From assembly GCF_024298965.1 (NCBI RefSeq), contig NZ_CP085193.1, positions 2,356,001 to 2,420,000 on the forward strand: 64,000 nt of DNA. The letters are read 5' to 3'. The notes under the pieces are model-generated. The model worked only from the letters and a program-made list of their open reading frames with translations. It ran no database searches and had not been told where the DNA came from. The translations under genes and the position numbers were made by a program. Every line of letters starts with the position of its first letter. The stretch's first letter is position 1. This document shows positions 45,748 through 59,800 of this stretch, in pieces. This stretch comes from Streptomyces rapamycinicus NRRL 5491 (GTDB taxonomy: Bacteria > Actinomycetota > Actinomycetes > Streptomycetales > Streptomycetaceae).

Positions 45748-48700
45748 TCAGAAAGTTCCAAGTTCGTCATTGAGTAGCTTGAGAACTTGGTCCATATCGG
45801 CTGATTCCAAGTCGTCACTCCGTGCCTGCGCGCCATCGTCCAGCCGTGAATCCCCCAATGCCAGGATGAGCCCCTTGAGGCGTGCTGAGATCTGAGCCCT
45901 CTCGTCCTCGCGATAGCGCAGCCGAGAGAGAGTGACTTCCAGCCTGTCGAATTCAGCCAGCACAGTGCGTGCGGACATTTTCGTTTCGCTCTGGACGACT
46001 CCACGAATCTGAGAATCCAGGTAGTGCGCGACCGCAAGCGGTGTCGGATGGTCGAAGACCAGCGTCGCCGGCAGACGCATCCCCGTGGTTGTACTGAGCT
46101 GGTTGCGGAGCTCGACCGCGGTAAGCGAGTCGAAGCCCAACTCCTTCAATGCTCGGTCAGGGTCTATGCCGGTGTGACCGCTGTGCCCCAGGACGGACGC
46201 GGCGTGGGTGAGGACCAGATCCAGCAAGAGCTGCTCTCGTTGCTCCGGCGTGGCCAGAGCCATCTGCTCCTTCCATGCCTCCGCACTCTGCTGACCAGCC
46301 GCGACCTTGCGATACGGCGCGCGAACCAGTCCCCTCATCAACGCTGGAACCGCGTCGGCGCGCTTCCTGGCCGCCTTCAGGTCCACCTTCATCGACAACA
46401 CATGGGGCCGCTCCGTTGCCGAGGCAGCGTCGAGTAGGCCGGCGGTCCTCTCTGATGCGATGTGACCCCAGGCGAGGGAGAGTGCGGGCAGGCCGTGGGC
46501 GTGGCGGTGCTGGGCGAGGGCGTCGAGGAAGGCGTTGGCCGCCGCGTAACTCCCCTGCCCACCGGCCCCCAGGGTGGCCGCGGCAGAGGAGTACAGCACG
46601 AACGCCTCCAGGCCCATGTCCCGGGTCAGCTCATGCAGATGCCAGGCCGCGTCCACCTTCGGCGCCAACACCCGCCGGACACGCTCATCACTCAGCCCCT
46701 CCACGACACCGTCGTCCACCACCGCTGCGGTGTGGACCACGCCCCTGAGCGGCACCTCCGCCGGAACACCAGCCAGCAGCTCACGTACCGCTTCCCGGTC
46801 GGCCACATCACAGGCGGCCACGGTGACCGACGCCCCAGCCGCCTCCAGATCGGCCACCAACTCCGCCGCCCCCGGGGCATCCGCGCCCCTACGGCTGGCC
46901 AGCAGCAAATGCTCCACCCCGCGCTCGACCGCCAGATGCCGGGCCACCACACCCGCCAACACACCCGACGCCCCCGTCACCAACACCGTCCCACCCGAGA
47001 CCAACGGCACAGACGCCCCAGAGGCCGTCGCGAGCTTAGCCACGCGGGACAAGCGCGGGACGAGGACAGTGCCACCCCGGACCGCCAGCTGCGGCTCCTC
47101 ACCAGCAGCGAGGGTCCGCACCACCGCATCTGCCGCAACAGCGCTGATCTCGCTGCCGTGCTCAGGGTCATGGTCCAGGAGGAAGAACCGGCCGGGATTC
47201 TCGGTCTGCACCGACCGCAACAAACCCCACACCGGAGCCTGCACCAGATCAGCCACATCCTCCCCCATCTCCGTAGCGACCGCACCACAAGTGACCACCA
47301 CCAAACGAGAGGCAGCCAACCGCTCCTCACCCAGCCACGACCGCACCGAAGACAGCACAGTGGAAAGCGACTCCCGCACCCGAGCGGCCAAGCCGTCGCC
47401 TGTACTCGTCGGGCAGGACAGGACCACCGTCTCGGGTACCGACTCACCCTCATCGAGCGCGCTGATCAGCGCGGGCACATCCACATAGCGCCCGTACGAC
47501 CCACCCGCGCGGACCACCGCCTCACCCAGCCCCGGATCCCGCCCCACGACCGCCCACGAACCCCCAGCAGCAGCCGGAGCCGACGTGGCCACCGGCTGCC
47601 AGTCCAGCTCGAAGAGCGAGTCGTAACGACTGGTCTGGGCCGCCTGCAACTGCTCAGCCGAGATCGACCGCAGAACCAGCGACTCAACGGACACCACCGG
47701 CTGACCCGCCGCATCCGCCACCTCCAACGACACCGCATCCGACCCCGCCCGGGTCAACCGCACCCGCACCACCGACGCACCCGAAGCATGCAACCGCACC
47801 CCCGACCACGCAAAAGGAATTCGCACCGAACCCGACCCCAACTCCACATCCGGCTCCTGCTCGAAGTCCGCCAAGGCCACGGCATGCAGGATCGCGTCCA
47901 GCAACGCGGGATGGACTCCGAACCGCTCCACCTCACCAACCCGCTCCTGCGGAAGACGGACCTGAGCGAACACCTCCTCACCACGCCGCCAGACCACCTC
48001 CAACCCCCGAAAAGCCGGACCATAGCCAAACCCACGCTCAGCGAGCCCGGCGTAGAACCTCTCCGGATCCGACATCACCACCTCAGCACCCACCGGAGGC
48101 CACTGCTCCAACACCACCCCGCCACCAGCAGGCGACTCCCCCGCCACCAGCAACCCGCTCGCATGAGAGCTCCACACCGCGTCATCAGAGCCCGTCGCAT
48201 CCTCGAGGTGCGAGTAGATCGCAACCGGCCGCAGACCAGCCGCATCCGGCTCCTCAACCACCACCTGAACCTGGACACCACCCTGCTCGGGCAGAACCAA
48301 CGGCGCCTCCAGCGTCAGCTCCTCCACCCGACCGCAACCGACCTGATCGCCCACACGGATGACCAACTCGACCAGCGCAGCTGGTGGCACCAGCACCGAA
48401 CCCAAGACACGGTGGTCGGCGAGCCATGGGTGTGTCTCCAGCGAGATGCGTCCGGTGAAGAGCTGTCCACCTTCGGCGAGCGGGACCGCGGCTCCCAGGA
48501 GAGAGTGTTCAAGAGCCTCCAGGCCCAGACCACTGGCATCGACCGCCACAGTCGGAGCATCGAGCCAGTAGCGCTCCCGCTGGAACGCATACGTCGGCAA
48601 CGACACCAACGCCCCACCACCCGACCCGGCCACCCCACCCAGAACGGGCATCCAGTCAACGGCCACCCCATTGACATGCAACTGAGCGAGCGAGGTCAGA

Positions 48701-51700
48701 ACCTGCCCAAGAGTGTCCTGGTCACGGCGCAACGTCCCGGTCACCACCGCCTGACCACCAGCGGCCTCCACCGCCTCCTCCACACCCACCGTCAACACCG
48801 GATGAGCACTGACCTCAACAAAAACCCCATAACCCTCGGCGACCAGGACATCCACCGCCTCGGCGAAACGCACCGGCCGCCGCAGATTCCGGAACCAATA
48901 ACCCCCATCCATCTCCCCGGGCGACACCCACTGCCCAGTCACCGTCGACAACAACGGCACCCACTCGCCACCATCCCGAGGACTCAAGCCATCCAGAACC
49001 TCAGCCAGCTCGCTACGGATCTGCTCAACCTGCGTGGTGTGGGAGGCATAATCCACCGGGATCCGCCGCGCCCGCACCCCCTGCTCCTCACACACAGCCC
49101 GCACCCGCTCCACCGCCAGCGCAGGCCCGGCCACCACCACCGAACCAGGACCGTTGACCGCCGCCACCTCCACCCCAGCCCAGACACCGCCCTCAATCCA
49201 CCCCACAGCCTCCTGCTCAGAAACAGCCACCGACAGCATCCCGCCCAGACCAGCCAAACGCTCACCGATCAACCGCGACCGCAACGCCACCACCTTGCAC
49301 GCATCCTCCAACGACAACAGACCCGCCACATACGCAGCCGCCACCTCACCCTGGGAATGACCCACCACCGCCGCCGGCTCCACACCAAACGACCGCCACA
49401 CCCCCGCCAAAGCCACCATCACCGCAAACGACACCGGCTGCACCACATCCACCCGATCCAACGACGGCGCCCCCACCTCCCGCCGCAACACCCCCCGCAC
49501 CGACCAATCCACCCACCCCGACAACACCCGCTCACACTCAGCAATCCCCTCAGCAAACACCACCGACTCATCCAACAACCGCGCACCCATACCCACCCAC
49601 TGCGCACCCTGACCAGGGAAGACAAACACCGGCCGACCCACCCCCGACCGCACACGACCCACCACACCACCACCAACAGCAGCCCCACCTTGCGCCAGAC
49701 CCACAAGCCCAGCAGTCAACTCCTCCACATCCGAACCAAGGACGACTGCGCGGTGCTCGAACACCGCGCGGGAGCTCACCAGACCACGCCCCACACCCAC
49801 CACATCCACGCCACCACCATCAGCCTGGGCAGCGCTGAGGAACTCCAACAGTCGGCTGGCCTGAGCCGCCAACGCACCCGCACTACGCCCCGACACCACC
49901 CACGGCACCACCGCAGGTGCCACACCCTCGCCGTCAGATAGCTGACCAGCCGGGGTGTGCTCCGCCAGCGCCTGGACCGCCGGTGCTTCCTCCACGATGA
50001 CGTGGGCATTGGTTCCCGACACACCGAAAGAAGACACACCCGCCCGCCGGACCCGCTCTCCACGCGGCCAAGCCACAGCCTCGGTCAGCAGCTCCACAGC
50101 GCCCGCGTCCCAGTCCACATGCGAAGACGGCTGATCCACATGCAACGTGCGCGGCAGCATCTCCCGGTTCAGGGCCATGACCATCTTGATCACACCACCC
50201 ACACCAGCTGCAGCCTGCGTGTGACCGATGTTCGACTTCAACGACCCCAACCACAACGGCCGACTGTCCTCCCGACCCTGCCCATAGGTGGCCAGCAGAG
50301 CCTGGGCCTCGATCGGATCGCCGAGCTTCGTGCCGGTGCCGTGACCCTCAACAGCGTCCACGTCCGCCATCGTCAGCCGGGCGTTGGCCAGTGCCTGCCG
50401 GATCACCCGCTCCTGCGACGGACCATTCGGCGCCGTCAACCCATTCGACGCACCATCCTGATTCACCGCAGAACCACGCACCACCGCCAACACCCGATGC
50501 CCACGCGCCCGCGCATCCGACAACCGCTCCAGCAACAACACGCCAACACCCTCACCCCAACCGGTGCCATCCGCCGCCTCGCCATACGCCTTGCACCGCC
50601 CGTCCACCGACAAGCCACGCTGACGGGAGAACTCCACAAACGTCCCCGGAGTCGACATCACCGCCACACCACCGGCCAACGCCATCGAACACTCACCACT
50701 ACGCAACGCCACACTCGCCTGATGCAACGCCACCAACGACGACGAACACGCCGTATCCACCGTCACCGCCGGACCTTCGAGCCCGAAGGTGTACGCCAGG
50801 CGCCCCGACGCCACACTCCCAGCACTCCCCGACCCCAGATAACCCTCAAGATCCGCCGGAAGCGCCGTCAGCCTCGAGGCATAGTCGTTGTACATCACCC
50901 CCATAAACACACCCGTCGCCGACCCACGCAGCCCACCCGGATCAATCCCAGCCCGCTCCATCGCCTCCCACGACGCCTCCAACAACAACCGCTGCTGCGG
51001 ATCCACCGCCAACGCCTCACGCGGCGACATCCCAAAAAACTCCGCATCAAAATCCGCCGCCTCATGCAGAAACCCGCCCGACCGCACATACGACGTCCCC
51101 GCATGCGCCGGATCCGGGTCATACAACCCCTCCAGATCCCAACCACGATCAACAGGAAAACCGGAAATGGCATCCGTCCCACCGGCCACCAAATCCCACA
51201 ACCCCTCCGGCGAAGTCACACCACCCGGATACCGGCAGCCCACCCCCACAATCGCGATCGCCTCCGCATCCACACCCACCACAGCCGGCACCACAACAGC
51301 AGCATCCGACCGCACACCCGCACCCAACCGACCGTCCAGATACCTGGCGATGGCCGAAGGCGTCGGATAGTCAAAGATCAACGTGGTCGGGAGTCGAAGT
51401 TCGGTGGCCGCCCCAACCTGATTGCGCAGTTCGATCGCAGTGAGGGAGTCGAAGCCCAGATCCTTCAGCGCCCTGTCGGCATCGATTCCAGCAGGGTCCG
51501 CATGCCCCAGCACCGTCGCCACATGGGAGCGAACCAGCTCCAGCAACAACCGCTCACGCTCCCCCGACGCCACACCCGCCAACCGATCCCGCCACGCACC
51601 AGAACCATCACGCCCCACCGCAACCCGGCGCACCGCACCCCGCACCACATTCCGCAACAACGCCGGGACCAACACACCACCACGCCCACGAAACGCCCGC

Positions 51701-54700
51701 ACATCCACACGCACCGGCAACACCACACCACGCCCCACACCCTGAGCGACATCGAAAAGAGCGAGACCCTCTTCGGTGGTGAGTCCGGTGGTGCCACCGC
51801 GAGCCATGCGAGCGAGGTCGGTCTCGCTGAGGTTCTGGGTGATTCCGCTGGCTTGCGCCCACAGCCCCCAGCCCAGGGAGAGTGCGGGCAGGCCGTGGGC
51901 GTGGCGATGCTGGGCGAGGGCGTCGAGGAAGGCGTTGGCCGCCGCGTAACTCCCCTGCCCACCGGCACCGAGCGTGGCCGCGGCAGAGGAGTACAGCACG
52001 AACGCCTCCAGGCCCATGTCCCGGGTCAGCTCATGCAGATGCCAGGCCGCATCCACCTTCGGCGCCAACACCCGCCGGACACGCTCATCACTCAGGCCCC
52101 CCACGACACCGTCGTCAACGACCCCCGCGGTGTGCACCACACCCCTGAGCGGCACCTCCGCCGAAATCCCGGCCAGCAACTCACGTACCGCTTCGCGATC
52201 GGCCACATCACACGCGGCGACGGTGACCGACGCCCCAGCCGCCTCCAACTCAGCCACCAGTTCCGCCATCCCCGGTGCGTCCGAGCCCCTACGGCTGGCC
52301 AGCAGCAGATGCTCCACCCCACGCCCGACCACCAGATGCCGGGCCACCACACCCGCCAACACACCCGACGCCCCCGTCACCAACACCGTCCCGCCCGACA
52401 CCAACGGCACAGACGCCTCAAGGTCCACTGCAGGCTTGGCCACACGAGACAAGCGCGGAACCAGGACCGTGCCACCCCGGACCGCCAGCTGCGGCTCCTC
52501 ACCAGCGACGAGCACCCGCACCACCGCATCTGCCGCAACAGGGCTGATCTCGCTGCCGTGCTCAGGGTCATGGTCCAGCAGGAGGAACCGGCCGGGATTC
52601 TCGGTCTGCACCGACCGCAACAAACCCCACACCGGAGCCTGCACCAGATCGGCCACATCCTCCCCAGTCTCCGTAGCGACCGCACCACAAGTGGCCACCA
52701 CCAGACGGGACCCGAACAAGCGCTCCTCACCCAGCCACCCCTGCACCGAAGACAGCACAGCGGAAAGCGACTCCCCCACCCCGACAACCACGTCCTCGTC
52801 ACCGCTCATCGGGCAGGACAGCACCACAGTCTCAGGCACCGCCCCGCCCTCATCGAGCGCACTGATCAAGGCGGACACGTCCGCGTAGCGGACACACGAC
52901 CCGCCCGCACGGCCCACCGCCTCACCCAGACCGGCATCCGGCCCCACTACCGCCCACGAACTCCCAGCGGCCGATGCCCGGGGAGTGTCCGCGGGTTGCC
53001 AGTCCAGCTGGAAGAGCGAGTCGTAACGACTGGTCTGGGCCGCCTGCAACTGCTCAGCCGAGATCGACCGCAGAACCAGCGACTCAACGGACACCACCGG
53101 CTGGCCCGCCGCATCCGCCACCTCCAACGACACCGCATCCGACCCCGCTCGGGTCAATCGCACCCGCACCACCGACGCTCCCGAGGCATGCAACCGCACC
53201 CCCGACCACGCAAACGGAACACGTACGGCTTGCTCATCCTCGTCCGAAGCGATCAGCGCCACCGCATGCAAAACGGCGTCCAACAACGCGGGATGCACCC
53301 CGAACCGCTCCGCCTCAGCCACACACTCCTGCGGAAGACGAACCTGAGCGAACACCTCTTCACCACGCCGCCAGACCGTCTCCAACCCCCGGAAAGCCCG
53401 ACCATAGCCAAACCCACGCTCAGCGAGCCCGGCATAGAACCCTTCCGGATCCGACATCACCACCTCAGCACCCACCGGCGGCCACTGCTCCAACACCACC
53501 CCACCATCGCCAGCAGCAGATGACGGCTCCTCCACGGCCAACAGCCCACGCGCGTGGCAGTTCCACACCGCATCGTCCGCGTTCGCCACGTCCTCAAGAT
53601 GCGAGTAGACCGCAACCGGCCGCAGACCGGCCGCATCCGGCTCCTCGACCACCACCTGAACCTGGACACCGCCGCGCTCGGGCAGGACCAGCGGCGCCTC
53701 CAGCGTCAGCTCCTCCACCCGACCGCAACCGACCTGATCGCCCGCACGTATCACCAACTCGACCAGTGCGGCCCCCGGGACCAGCACCGATTCCAGCACC
53801 CGGTGATTAGCCAGCCACGGGTGTGTCTCCAGCGACAGCCGGCCCGTGAGGTAGACCGAATTGTGTGCCGCGGATTTCAACATCGCGCTGAGCAGCGAAT
53901 GGTCAACATGCCCCTGCCCGATGCCGGTGGCGTCAACTGCTTGGATCGGAGCATCGAGCCAGTACCGTTGCCGTTGGAAGGCGTAGGTGGGCAGGTCCAG
54001 GCGAGGCACCGAGGTATTGGTGGCAGCGCCCAGCGCGGGTGACCAGTCGATAGACACCCCGGTGACGAACTGCCGTGCCAGGCAGTTCAACAGCGCCTGT
54101 ACCTCGGGCTGGTCCCGGCGCAGGGAGGCGATGACCTCCGGCTCAGCGCCGGAGCCGTCCTCACCGTCGGCATCGATGTGGTGGGCGAGGCAGTTGTGCG
54201 CCATGGCGCTCAGAACGCCATCGGGTCCCAGTTCCACGAACCGTGTCACCTGACCGTCCTCAGCCAGCCACTCCACACCGGGGCCGAACAACACCGCCTG
54301 CCGGACATGACGCACCCAATACTCCGGCGAACACACCTCCTCCGCCCCAGCCGGTCGACCCGTCACATTGGAGATCACCGTCAACCGCGGCGGAGCAAAC
54401 GACAGCCCCTCCAGCACCTGCCGGAAACCGTCCAGCATCGGCTCCATCAACGCCGAATGGAACCCATGCCCCACCCGCAGACCCTTCACCTTCCGACCCA
54501 GACCACGCCAATACTCAGCCACCCGGGCCACCGCAGCCTCCTCACCGGAGACCACCACCTGATCCGGCCCATTAACCGCCGCAACCTCCACCACACCACC
54601 AAGCCCGGACCCAGCCCGCAGATCCTCCAGAGCCTGGCCCATCTCCTCAGCGCCAGCCTGGACCGAGACCATCACCCCACCACCAGGCAGGCCCTGCATC

Positions 54701-56787
54701 AGCTGTCCGCGAGCCGCGACAAGCGTGCAGGCATCCTCCAACGACCACACCCCCGCCACATACGCCGCCACCACCTCACCAATGGAATGCCCAACCAGGA
54801 AATCCACCCGCACCCCGAAAGACTCCATCAACCGGAACAGCGCCACCTCCAACGCAAACAACCCCGCCTGCGTAAACACCGTCCGATCCAACAACCCCCC
54901 ACCCTCAGGAGCACCAGCAGCAGCGGCGAACACCACCTCCTTCAACGGCCGCTCCAGCAACCCATCGAAGCGTTCACACACCTCATCAAACGCCACCGCG
55001 AACACAGGAAAGGCCTCATACAACTCCCGCCCCATCCCCGCCCGCTGACTCCCCTGACCAGAGAACAACACCGCCACACGCCCACCCGACCGCACACGCC
55101 CCGCAACCACACCACCACCAGCACCACCAACGGCAGTCTCCGCCAGCCTCTGAAGCCCAGCAGTCAGCTCCTCCACATCCGAGCCCAGAACCACCGCCCG
55201 ATGCTCAAACACCGCACGCGAACCCACCAGAGCACGCCCCACACCCACCGCATCCACGCCACCGTCAGCCTGAGCAGCGCTGAGGAACTCCAGCAGTCGG
55301 CTGGTCTGAGCAGCCAATGCCCCCGCGCTACGCCCCGACACCACCCACGGCACCACCGCAGGTATCACCTCGGGCGCCACATCCCCGCCAGCGGATTCCT
55401 CTGCCGGTGCTTCCTCGATGATGACGTGAGCATTAGTCCCGGACACGCCGAAAGAAGACACACCCGCCCGCCGCACCCGCTCCCCACGCGGCCAAGCCAC
55501 AGCCTCGGTCAGCAGTTCCACGGCGCCCGCGTCCCAGTCCACATGCGACGACGGCTGGTCCACATGCAACGTGCGCGGCAGCACCTCACGGTTCATGGCC
55601 ATGACCATCTTGATCACACCACCCACACCAGCAGCAGCCTGCGCATGGCCGATGTTCGACTTCAACGACCCCAACCACAACGGCCGACCACCCTCACGCT
55701 CCCGCCCATAGGTGGCCAGCAGCGCCTGCGCCTCAATCGGATCGCCAAGGGTCGTGCCCGTCCCATGCCCCTCGACGGCGTCCACATCCGCCGCCGACAA
55801 CCGGGCATTGGCCAGCGCCTGCCGGATCACTCGCTCCTGCGACGGACCATTCGGCGCCGTGAGTTGGCTGCTCTTACCGTCCTGGTTGACGGCCGAGCCA
55901 CGCACCACCGCCAGGACGCGGTGCCCCTTCGCCCGAGCGTCGGACAGCCGCTCCAGCAACAGCACGCCGACACCCTCACCCCAGCCGGTACCGTCCGCCG
56001 CCTCGCCATACGCCTTGCAGCGACCATCAGCCGACAGCCCACGCTGTCGGGAGAACTCCACAAACGTCCCCGGAGTCGACATCACCGCCACCCCACCGGC
56101 CAACGCCATCGAACACTCACCACTACGCAACGCCACACTCGCCTGATGCAACGCCACCAGAGACGACGAACACGCCGTATCCACCGTCACCGCCGGACCC
56201 TCAAGACCAAACACATACGCCAAACGCCCCGACGCCACACTCCCAGCACTCCCCGACCCCAAATAGCCCTCAAGATCCGCCGGAAGGGCCGTCAGCCTCG
56301 AGGCGTAGTCGTTGTACATCACGCCCATGAACACGCCCGTGGCCGACCCGCGCAGCTCAGCCGGATCGATCCCGGCCCGCTCCATCGCCTCCCACGACGC
56401 CTCCAACAACAACCGCTGCTGCGGATCCACTGCCAACGCCTCACGCGGCGACATCCCAAAAAACTCCGCATCAAAATCCGCCGCCTCGTGCAGAAACCCG
56501 CCCGACCGCACATACGACGTCCCCGCATGCGCCGGATCCGGGTCATACAACCCCTCCAGATCCCAACCACGATCAACGGGGAATTCCGAGACCGCATCCA
56601 CCCCACTCGCCACCAAATCCCACAATTCCTCGGGCGAGGCCACACCACCCGGATACCGGCAACCCACTCCGACAATCGCAATCGGCTCCCGCGCGCGCTC
56701 CTCAACCTCGCGCAGGCGCCCCCGAGCCTCACGCAGGTCAACAGTGGCTCGCTTGAGGTACGTACGTAGCTGCGCCGCGTCCGCCAT
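45748..56787 (-). CDS. Type I PKS B: two modules, both KS-AT-DH-KR-ACP
   Basis: A 3679-aa bimodular PKS. Module B1: docking (1-32), KS (Cys near 203), AT (GHSIGE near 667, HGFH; malonyl-like), DH (near 950-1230), KR (from about 1466; VDD, B-type), ACP (GFDSL near 1779). Module B2: KS (from about 1846, Cys near 2012), AT (GHSQGE near 2475 and YASH near 2579; methylmalonyl type), DH ([10 protein letters not shown] near 2789), KR (from about 3266), ACP (near 3549), then a C-terminal docking region ending in an acidic helix. The B1 DH has [11 protein letters not shown] and YGRAF, both abnormal. The B2 KR is about 30 residues short just after its AWG motif. No ER. It should accept the chain from PKS A and pass it to PKS C. 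The ATG follows AGGAAGG. Confidence 0.95.
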   Translation of the reverse strand: MADAAQLRTYLKRATVDLREARGRLREVEERAREPIAIVGVGCRYPGGVASPEELWDLVASGVDAVSEFPVDRGWDLEGLYDPDPAHAGTSYVRSGGFLHEAADFDAEFFGMSPREALAVDPQQRLLLEASWEAMERAGIDPAELRGSATGVFMGVMYNDYASRLTALPADLEGYLGSGSAGSVASGRLAYVFGLEGPAVTVDTACSSSLVALHQASVALRSGECSMALAGGVAVMSTPGTFVEFSRQRGLSADGRCKAYGEAADGTGWGEGVGVLLLERLSDARAKGHRVLAVVRGSAVNQDGKSSQLTAPNGPSQERVIRQALANARLSAADVDAVEGHGTGTTLGDPIEAQALLATYGREREGGRPLWLGSLKSNIGHAQAAAGVGGVIKMVMAMNREVLPRTLHVDQPSSHVDWDAGAVELLTEAVAWPRGERVRRAGVSSFGVSGTNAHVIIEEAPAEESAGGDVAPEVIPAVVPWVVSGRSAGALAAQTSRLLEFLSAAQADGGVDAVGVGRALVGSRAVFEHRAVVLGSDVEELTAGLQRLAETAVGGAGGGVVAGRVRSGGRVAVLFSGQGSQRAGMGRELYEAFPVFAVAFDEVCERFDGLLERPLKEVVFAAAAGAPEGGGLLDRTVFTQAGLFALEVALFRLMESFGVRVDFLVGHSIGEVVAAYVAGVWSLEDACTLVAARGQLMQGLPGGGVMVSVQAGAEEMGQALEDLRAGSGLGGVVEVAAVNGPDQVVVSGEEAAVARVAEYWRGLGRKVKGLRVGHGFHSALMEPMLDGFRQVLEGLSFAPPRLTVISNVTGRPAGAEEVCSPEYWVRHVRQAVLFGPGVEWLAEDGQVTRFVELGPDGVLSAMAHNCLAHHIDADGEDGSGAEPEVIASLRRDQPEVQALLNCLARQFVTGVSIDWSPALGAATNTSVPRLDLPTYAFQRQRYWLDAPIQAVDATGIGQGHVDHSLLSAMLKSAAHNSVYLTGRLSLETHPWLANHRVLESVLVPGAALVELVIRAGDQVGCGRVEELTLEAPLVLPERGGVQVQVVVEEPDAAGLRPVAVYSHLEDVANADDAVWNCHARGLLAVEEPSSAAGDGGVVLEQWPPVGAEVVMSDPEGFYAGLAERGFGYGRAFRGLETVWRRGEEVFAQVRLPQECVAEAERFGVHPALLDAVLHAVALIASDEDEQAVRVPFAWSGVRLHASGASVVRVRLTRAGSDAVSLEVADAAGQPVVSVESLVLRSISAEQLQAAQTSRYDSLFQLDWQPADTPRASAAGSSWAVVGPDAGLGEAVGRAGGSCVRYADVSALISALDEGGAVPETVVLSCPMSGDEDVVVGVGESLSAVLSSVQGWLGEERLFGSRLVVATCGAVATETGEDVADLVQAPVWGLLRSVQTENPGRFLLLDHDPEHGSEISPVAADAVVRVLVAGEEPQLAVRGGTVLVPRLSRVAKPAVDLEASVPLVSGGTVLVTGASGVLAGVVARHLVVGRGVEHLLLASRRGSDAPGMAELVAELEAAGASVTVAACDVADREAVRELLAGISAEVPLRGVVHTAGVVDDGVVGGLSDERVRRVLAPKVDAAWHLHELTRDMGLEAFVLYSSAAATLGAGGQGSYAAANAFLDALAQHRHAHGLPALSLGWGLWAQASGITQNLSETDLARMARGGTTGLTTEEGLALFDVAQGVGRGVVLPVRVDVRAFRGRGGVLVPALLRNVVRGAVRRVAVGRDGSGAWRDRLAGVASGERERLLLELVRSHVATVLGHADPAGIDADRALKDLGFDSLTAIELRNQVGAATELRLPTTLIFDYPTPSAIARYLDGRLGAGVRSDAAVVVPAVVGVDAEAIAIVGVGCRYPGGVTSPEGLWDLVAGGTDAISGFPVDRGWDLEGLYDPDPAHAGTSYVRSGGFLHEAADFDAEFFGMSPREALAVDPQQRLLLEASWEAMERAGIDPGGLRGSATGVFMGVMYNDYASRLTALPADLEGYLGSGSAGSVASGRLAYTFGLEGPAVTVDTACSSSLVALHQASVALRSGECSMALAGGVAVMSTPGTFVEFSRQRGLSVDGRCKAYGEAADGTGWGEGVGVLLLERLSDARARGHRVLAVVRGSAVNQDGASNGLTAPNGPSQERVIRQALANARLTMADVDAVEGHGTGTKLGDPIEAQALLATYGQGREDSRPLWLGSLKSNIGHTQAAAGVGGVIKMVMALNREMLPRTLHVDQPSSHVDWDAGAVELLTEAVAWPRGERVRRAGVSSFGVSGTNAHVIVEEAPAVQALAEHTPAGQLSDGEGVAPAVVPWVVSGRSAGALAAQASRLLEFLSAAQADGGGVDVVGVGRGLVSSRAVFEHRAVVLGSDVEELTAGLVGLAQGGAAVGGGVVGRVRSGVGRPVFVFPGQGAQWVGMGARLLDESVVFAEGIAECERVLSGWVDWSVRGVLRREVGAPSLDRVDVVQPVSFAVMVALAGVWRSFGVEPAAVVGHSQGEVAAAYVAGLLSLEDACKVVALRSRLIGERLAGLGGMLSVAVSEQEAVGWIEGGVWAGVEVAAVNGPGSVVVAGPALAVERVRAVCEEQGVRARRIPVDYASHTTQVEQIRSELAEVLDGLSPRDGGEWVPLLSTVTGQWVSPGEMDGGYWFRNLRRPVRFAEAVDVLVAEGYGVFVEVSAHPVLTVGVEEAVEAAGGQAVVTGTLRRDQDTLGQVLTSLAQLHVNGVAVDWMPVLGGVAGSGGGALVSLPTYAFQRERYWLDAPTVAVDASGLGLEALEHSLLGAAVPLAEGGQLFTGRISLETHPWLADHRVLGSVLVPPAALVELVIRVGDQVGCGRVEELTLEAPLVLPEQGGVQVQVVVEEPDAAGLRPVAIYSHLEDATGSDDAVWSSHASGLLVAGESPAGGGVVLEQWPPVGAEVVMSDPERFYAGLAERGFGYGPAFRGLEVVWRRGEEVFAQVRLPQERVGEVERFGVHPALLDAILHAVALADFEQEPDVELGSGSVRIPFAWSGVRLHASGASVVRVRLTRAGSDAVSLEVADAAGQPVVSVESLVLRSISAEQLQAAQTSRYDSLFELDWQPVATSAPAAAGGSWAVVGRDPGLGEAVVRAGGSYGRYVDVPALISALDEGESVPETVVLSCPTSTGDGLAARVRESLSTVLSSVRSWLGEERLAASRLVVVTCGAVATEMGEDVADLVQAPVWGLLRSVQTENPGRFFLLDHDPEHGSEISAVAADAVVRTLAAGEEPQLAVRGGTVLVPRLSRVAKLATASGASVPLVSGGTVLVTGASGVLAGVVARHLAVERGVEHLLLASRRGADAPGAAELVADLEAAGASVTVAACDVADREAVRELLAGVPAEVPLRGVVHTAAVVDDGVVEGLSDERVRRVLAPKVDAAWHLHELTRDMGLEAFVLYSSAAATLGAGGQGSYAAANAFLDALAQHRHAHGLPALSLAWGHIASERTAGLLDAASATERPHVLSMKVDLKAARKRADAVPALMRGLVRAPYRKVAAGQQSAEAWKEQMALATPEQREQLLLDLVLTHAASVLGHSGHTGIDPDRALKELGFDSLTAVELRNQLSTTTGMRLPATLVFDHPTPLAVAHYLDSQIRGVVQSETKMSARTVLAEFDRLEVTLSRLRYREDERAQISARLKGLILALGDSRLDDGAQARSDDLESADMDQVLKLLNDELGTF
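54415..55194 (-). repeat. Near-identical AT tract, copy in PKS B module 1
   Basis: Partner of 43342-44121. A third, more diverged relative lies in PKS A at about 60170-60840. Confidence 0.85.
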
Positions 56788-56848
56788 CGAGGAATTGCCT
56801 TCCTAGAAGATGTGGGCCAAGGGGGAGGGTTCAGAGGAGCTATATGTG

Positions 56849-59800
56849 TTAAAGGTCACCGTCGAGGAGTTCGAACAGCTCCTCATCAGTCGCCGATTCG
56901 ATGCTCTCGGCGTCGGCGACGTCACCCGTGCCGCGCTTCTTGAACTGAGTCAGAACATCCGTCAATCGACCAGCCGCCATGGAATGCTCCTCGTCGGCAA
57001 GGGAAACGTTGCCGAGCATCGCGTGGAGCTTCTCAATTTCCGCCAGTACGCCATGTGCGCTGGTCCGTTCAGGCCTCGCGACACTGTCGCCAAGGCGTGA
57101 GGCCAGATACTTCACGAGAGCTATGGGAGTCGGATGATCGAAGACCACAGTGGTGGGAAGCCGAAGACCTGTTGCCGTACCGAGGTGATTACGTAGTTCC
57201 ACCGCGGTGAGGGAATCCAAGCCCATTTCGAGGAGCCCGCCCTCTGCGTCGATGTCGTGGGGGTCGGTTCGTCCCAACACGGTGGCAAGGTGGGTACGGA
57301 CCAGGTCGAGCAGCAGTTGTGCCCGCTCTTCGGGATCGGCCATGGCGATGTGCTCGCGCCACTCGGTGCCCGAGCCGCCACCACCGTGCCCGGCCGCTGC
57401 CTTCCGGACCGGCCGGCGCACCAACTGACGCAGCACCGATGGCACCGGCACCGGCCGATCCCCCAACGTCTTGAGGTCCATCCGCACCGGCATCACCGCA
57501 GCGCGGCCCACCTGCATCGACCGATCAAACAGCGCCAAGGCATCTTCACTGGCCATCGGCACGATTCCCGAGCGATGTGCACGGGCCGCATCAGCAGAGC
57601 TGAGGTTCTGGGTGATTCCGCTGGCCTGTGCCCACAGGCCCCAGGCGAGGGATACGGCGGGCAGGCCGTGGGCGTGGCGGTGCTGGGCCAGGGCGTCGAG
57701 GAAGGCGTTGGCCGCCGCGTAACTCCCCTGCCCACCGGCCCCGAGCGTGGCCGCGACGGAGGAGTACAGCACGAACGCCTCCAGGCCCATGTCCTGAGTC
57801 AGCTCATGCAGATGCCAGGCCGCGTCCACCTTCGGCGCCAACACTCGCCGGACACGTCCCTCGGTCAGCCCCTCCACGACACCGTCGTCAACGATCCCCG
57901 CGGTGTGCACCACGCCCCTGAGCGGCACCTCCGCCGGAACACCAGCCAGCAGCTCACGTACCGCTTCGCGGTCGGCCACATCACAGGCGGCCACGGTGAC
58001 CGACGCCCCAGCCGCCTCCAGCTCAGCCACCAACTCTGCCGCCCCCGGGGCATCCGCGCCCCTACGGCTGGCCAGCAGCAGATGCTCCACCCCGCGCTCG
58101 ACCACCAGATGCCGGGCCACCACACCCGCCAACACACCCGACGCCCCCGTCACCAACACCGTCCCACCCGAGACCAACGGCACAGACGCCCCAGAGGCCG
58201 TCGCGGGCTTGATCACGCGGGACAAGCGCGGGACCAGGACGGTCTCGCCCCGGACCGCCAGCTGGGACTCCTCACCAGCGACGAGCACCCGCACCACCGC
58301 GTCCGCTGCAGCAGGGCTGATCTCGGGATCGTGGTCCAGGAGGAGGAACCGACCGGGGTTCTCGGTCTGCACCGACCGCAACAAGCCCCACACCGGAGCC
58401 TGCACCAGACCCGCAATGCCCTCACCCGCCCCAGGGGCGACCGCACCACAAGTGGCCACCACCAGACGAGAAGCAACCAACCGCTCCTCACCCAGCCACC
58501 GCTGCACCGAAGACAGCACAGTGGAAAGCGACTCCCGCACCCCGACAACCACATCTACATCACCGCTTGTCGGGCAGGACAGCACCACGGTCCCGGGTAT
58601 GGCCTCGCCCTCATCAAGCGCGGTGATCAACGCGGACACGTCCTCGTATCGGGCATACGACCCGCCCGCACGGCCCACCGCCTCACCCAGCCCGGCATCC
58701 GGCCCCACGAGCGCCCACGAGCTCCCAGCAGCCGATGCCCGTGAGGTGTCCAGAGGTTGCCAGTCCAGCTGGAGCAGGGAGTCGTAACGGCTGGTCTGGG
58801 CCGCCTGCAGCTGCTCAGCCGAGATCGGCCGCAGAGCCAGCGACTCAATGGACACCACCGGCTGGCCCGCCGCATCCGCCACTTCCAGCGCCACCGCATC
58901 CGACCCCGCTCGGGTCAACCGCACCCGCACCACCGACGCACCCGAGGCATGCAACCGCACCCCCGACCACGCAAACGGAACACGCACCGAACCCGACCCC
59001 AACTCCACATCCGGCTGCTGCTCGAAACCCGTCAACGCCACCGCATGCAAAACGGCGTCCAGGAGCGCCGGATGCACCCCGAACCGCTCCGCCTCAGCCA
59101 CACGCTCCTGCGGAAGGCGGACCTGAGCGAACACCTCCTCACCACGCCGCCAGACCGTCTCCAACCCCCGGAAAGCAGGACCATAGCCAAACCCACGCTC
59201 AACGAACCCGGCATAGAACCCCTCCGGATCCGACATCACCACCTCAGCACCCACCGGAGGCCACTGCTCCAACACCACCCCCCCACCGCCAGCGGCCGAC
59301 TCCCCCGCCACCAGCAACCCGCTCGCATGAGAGCTCCACACCCCGTCGACCTCATCTGGACGAGACCGCACCTGTACGCTGCGAAACCCGTCCTCTTCTT
59401 CTACATCGCCCACCACGACCTGAAGCTGGACGCCGCCCCGCTCCCCAAGGATCAGCGGATCCTGAAGTGTGAATTCCTCCACCGCGTCACAGCCCACATG
59501 AGCCGCGGCGCTCAGAGCCAACTCGACCAGTGCCGCTCCCGGCACCAGCACCGATCCCAGCACTCGATGATCAGCCAGCCATGGATGCGTCTGCAGCGAC
59601 AGTCGTCCCGTGAGGAAGACCCCGTCGCCGACGGGCGGCTCCAGAGCGGCTCCGAGCAGTGGGTGTTCGACGATTTCCAGGCCGAGGTCGGTGGCGTTGA
59701 TTGTTTGATTCCGGGCCTCGAGCCAGTAGCGCTGCCGTTGGAAGGCGTAGGTGGGCAGGCCCAGGTGAGCCCCCGGGGCATTGCTCTCGCCGAGCGCGGG

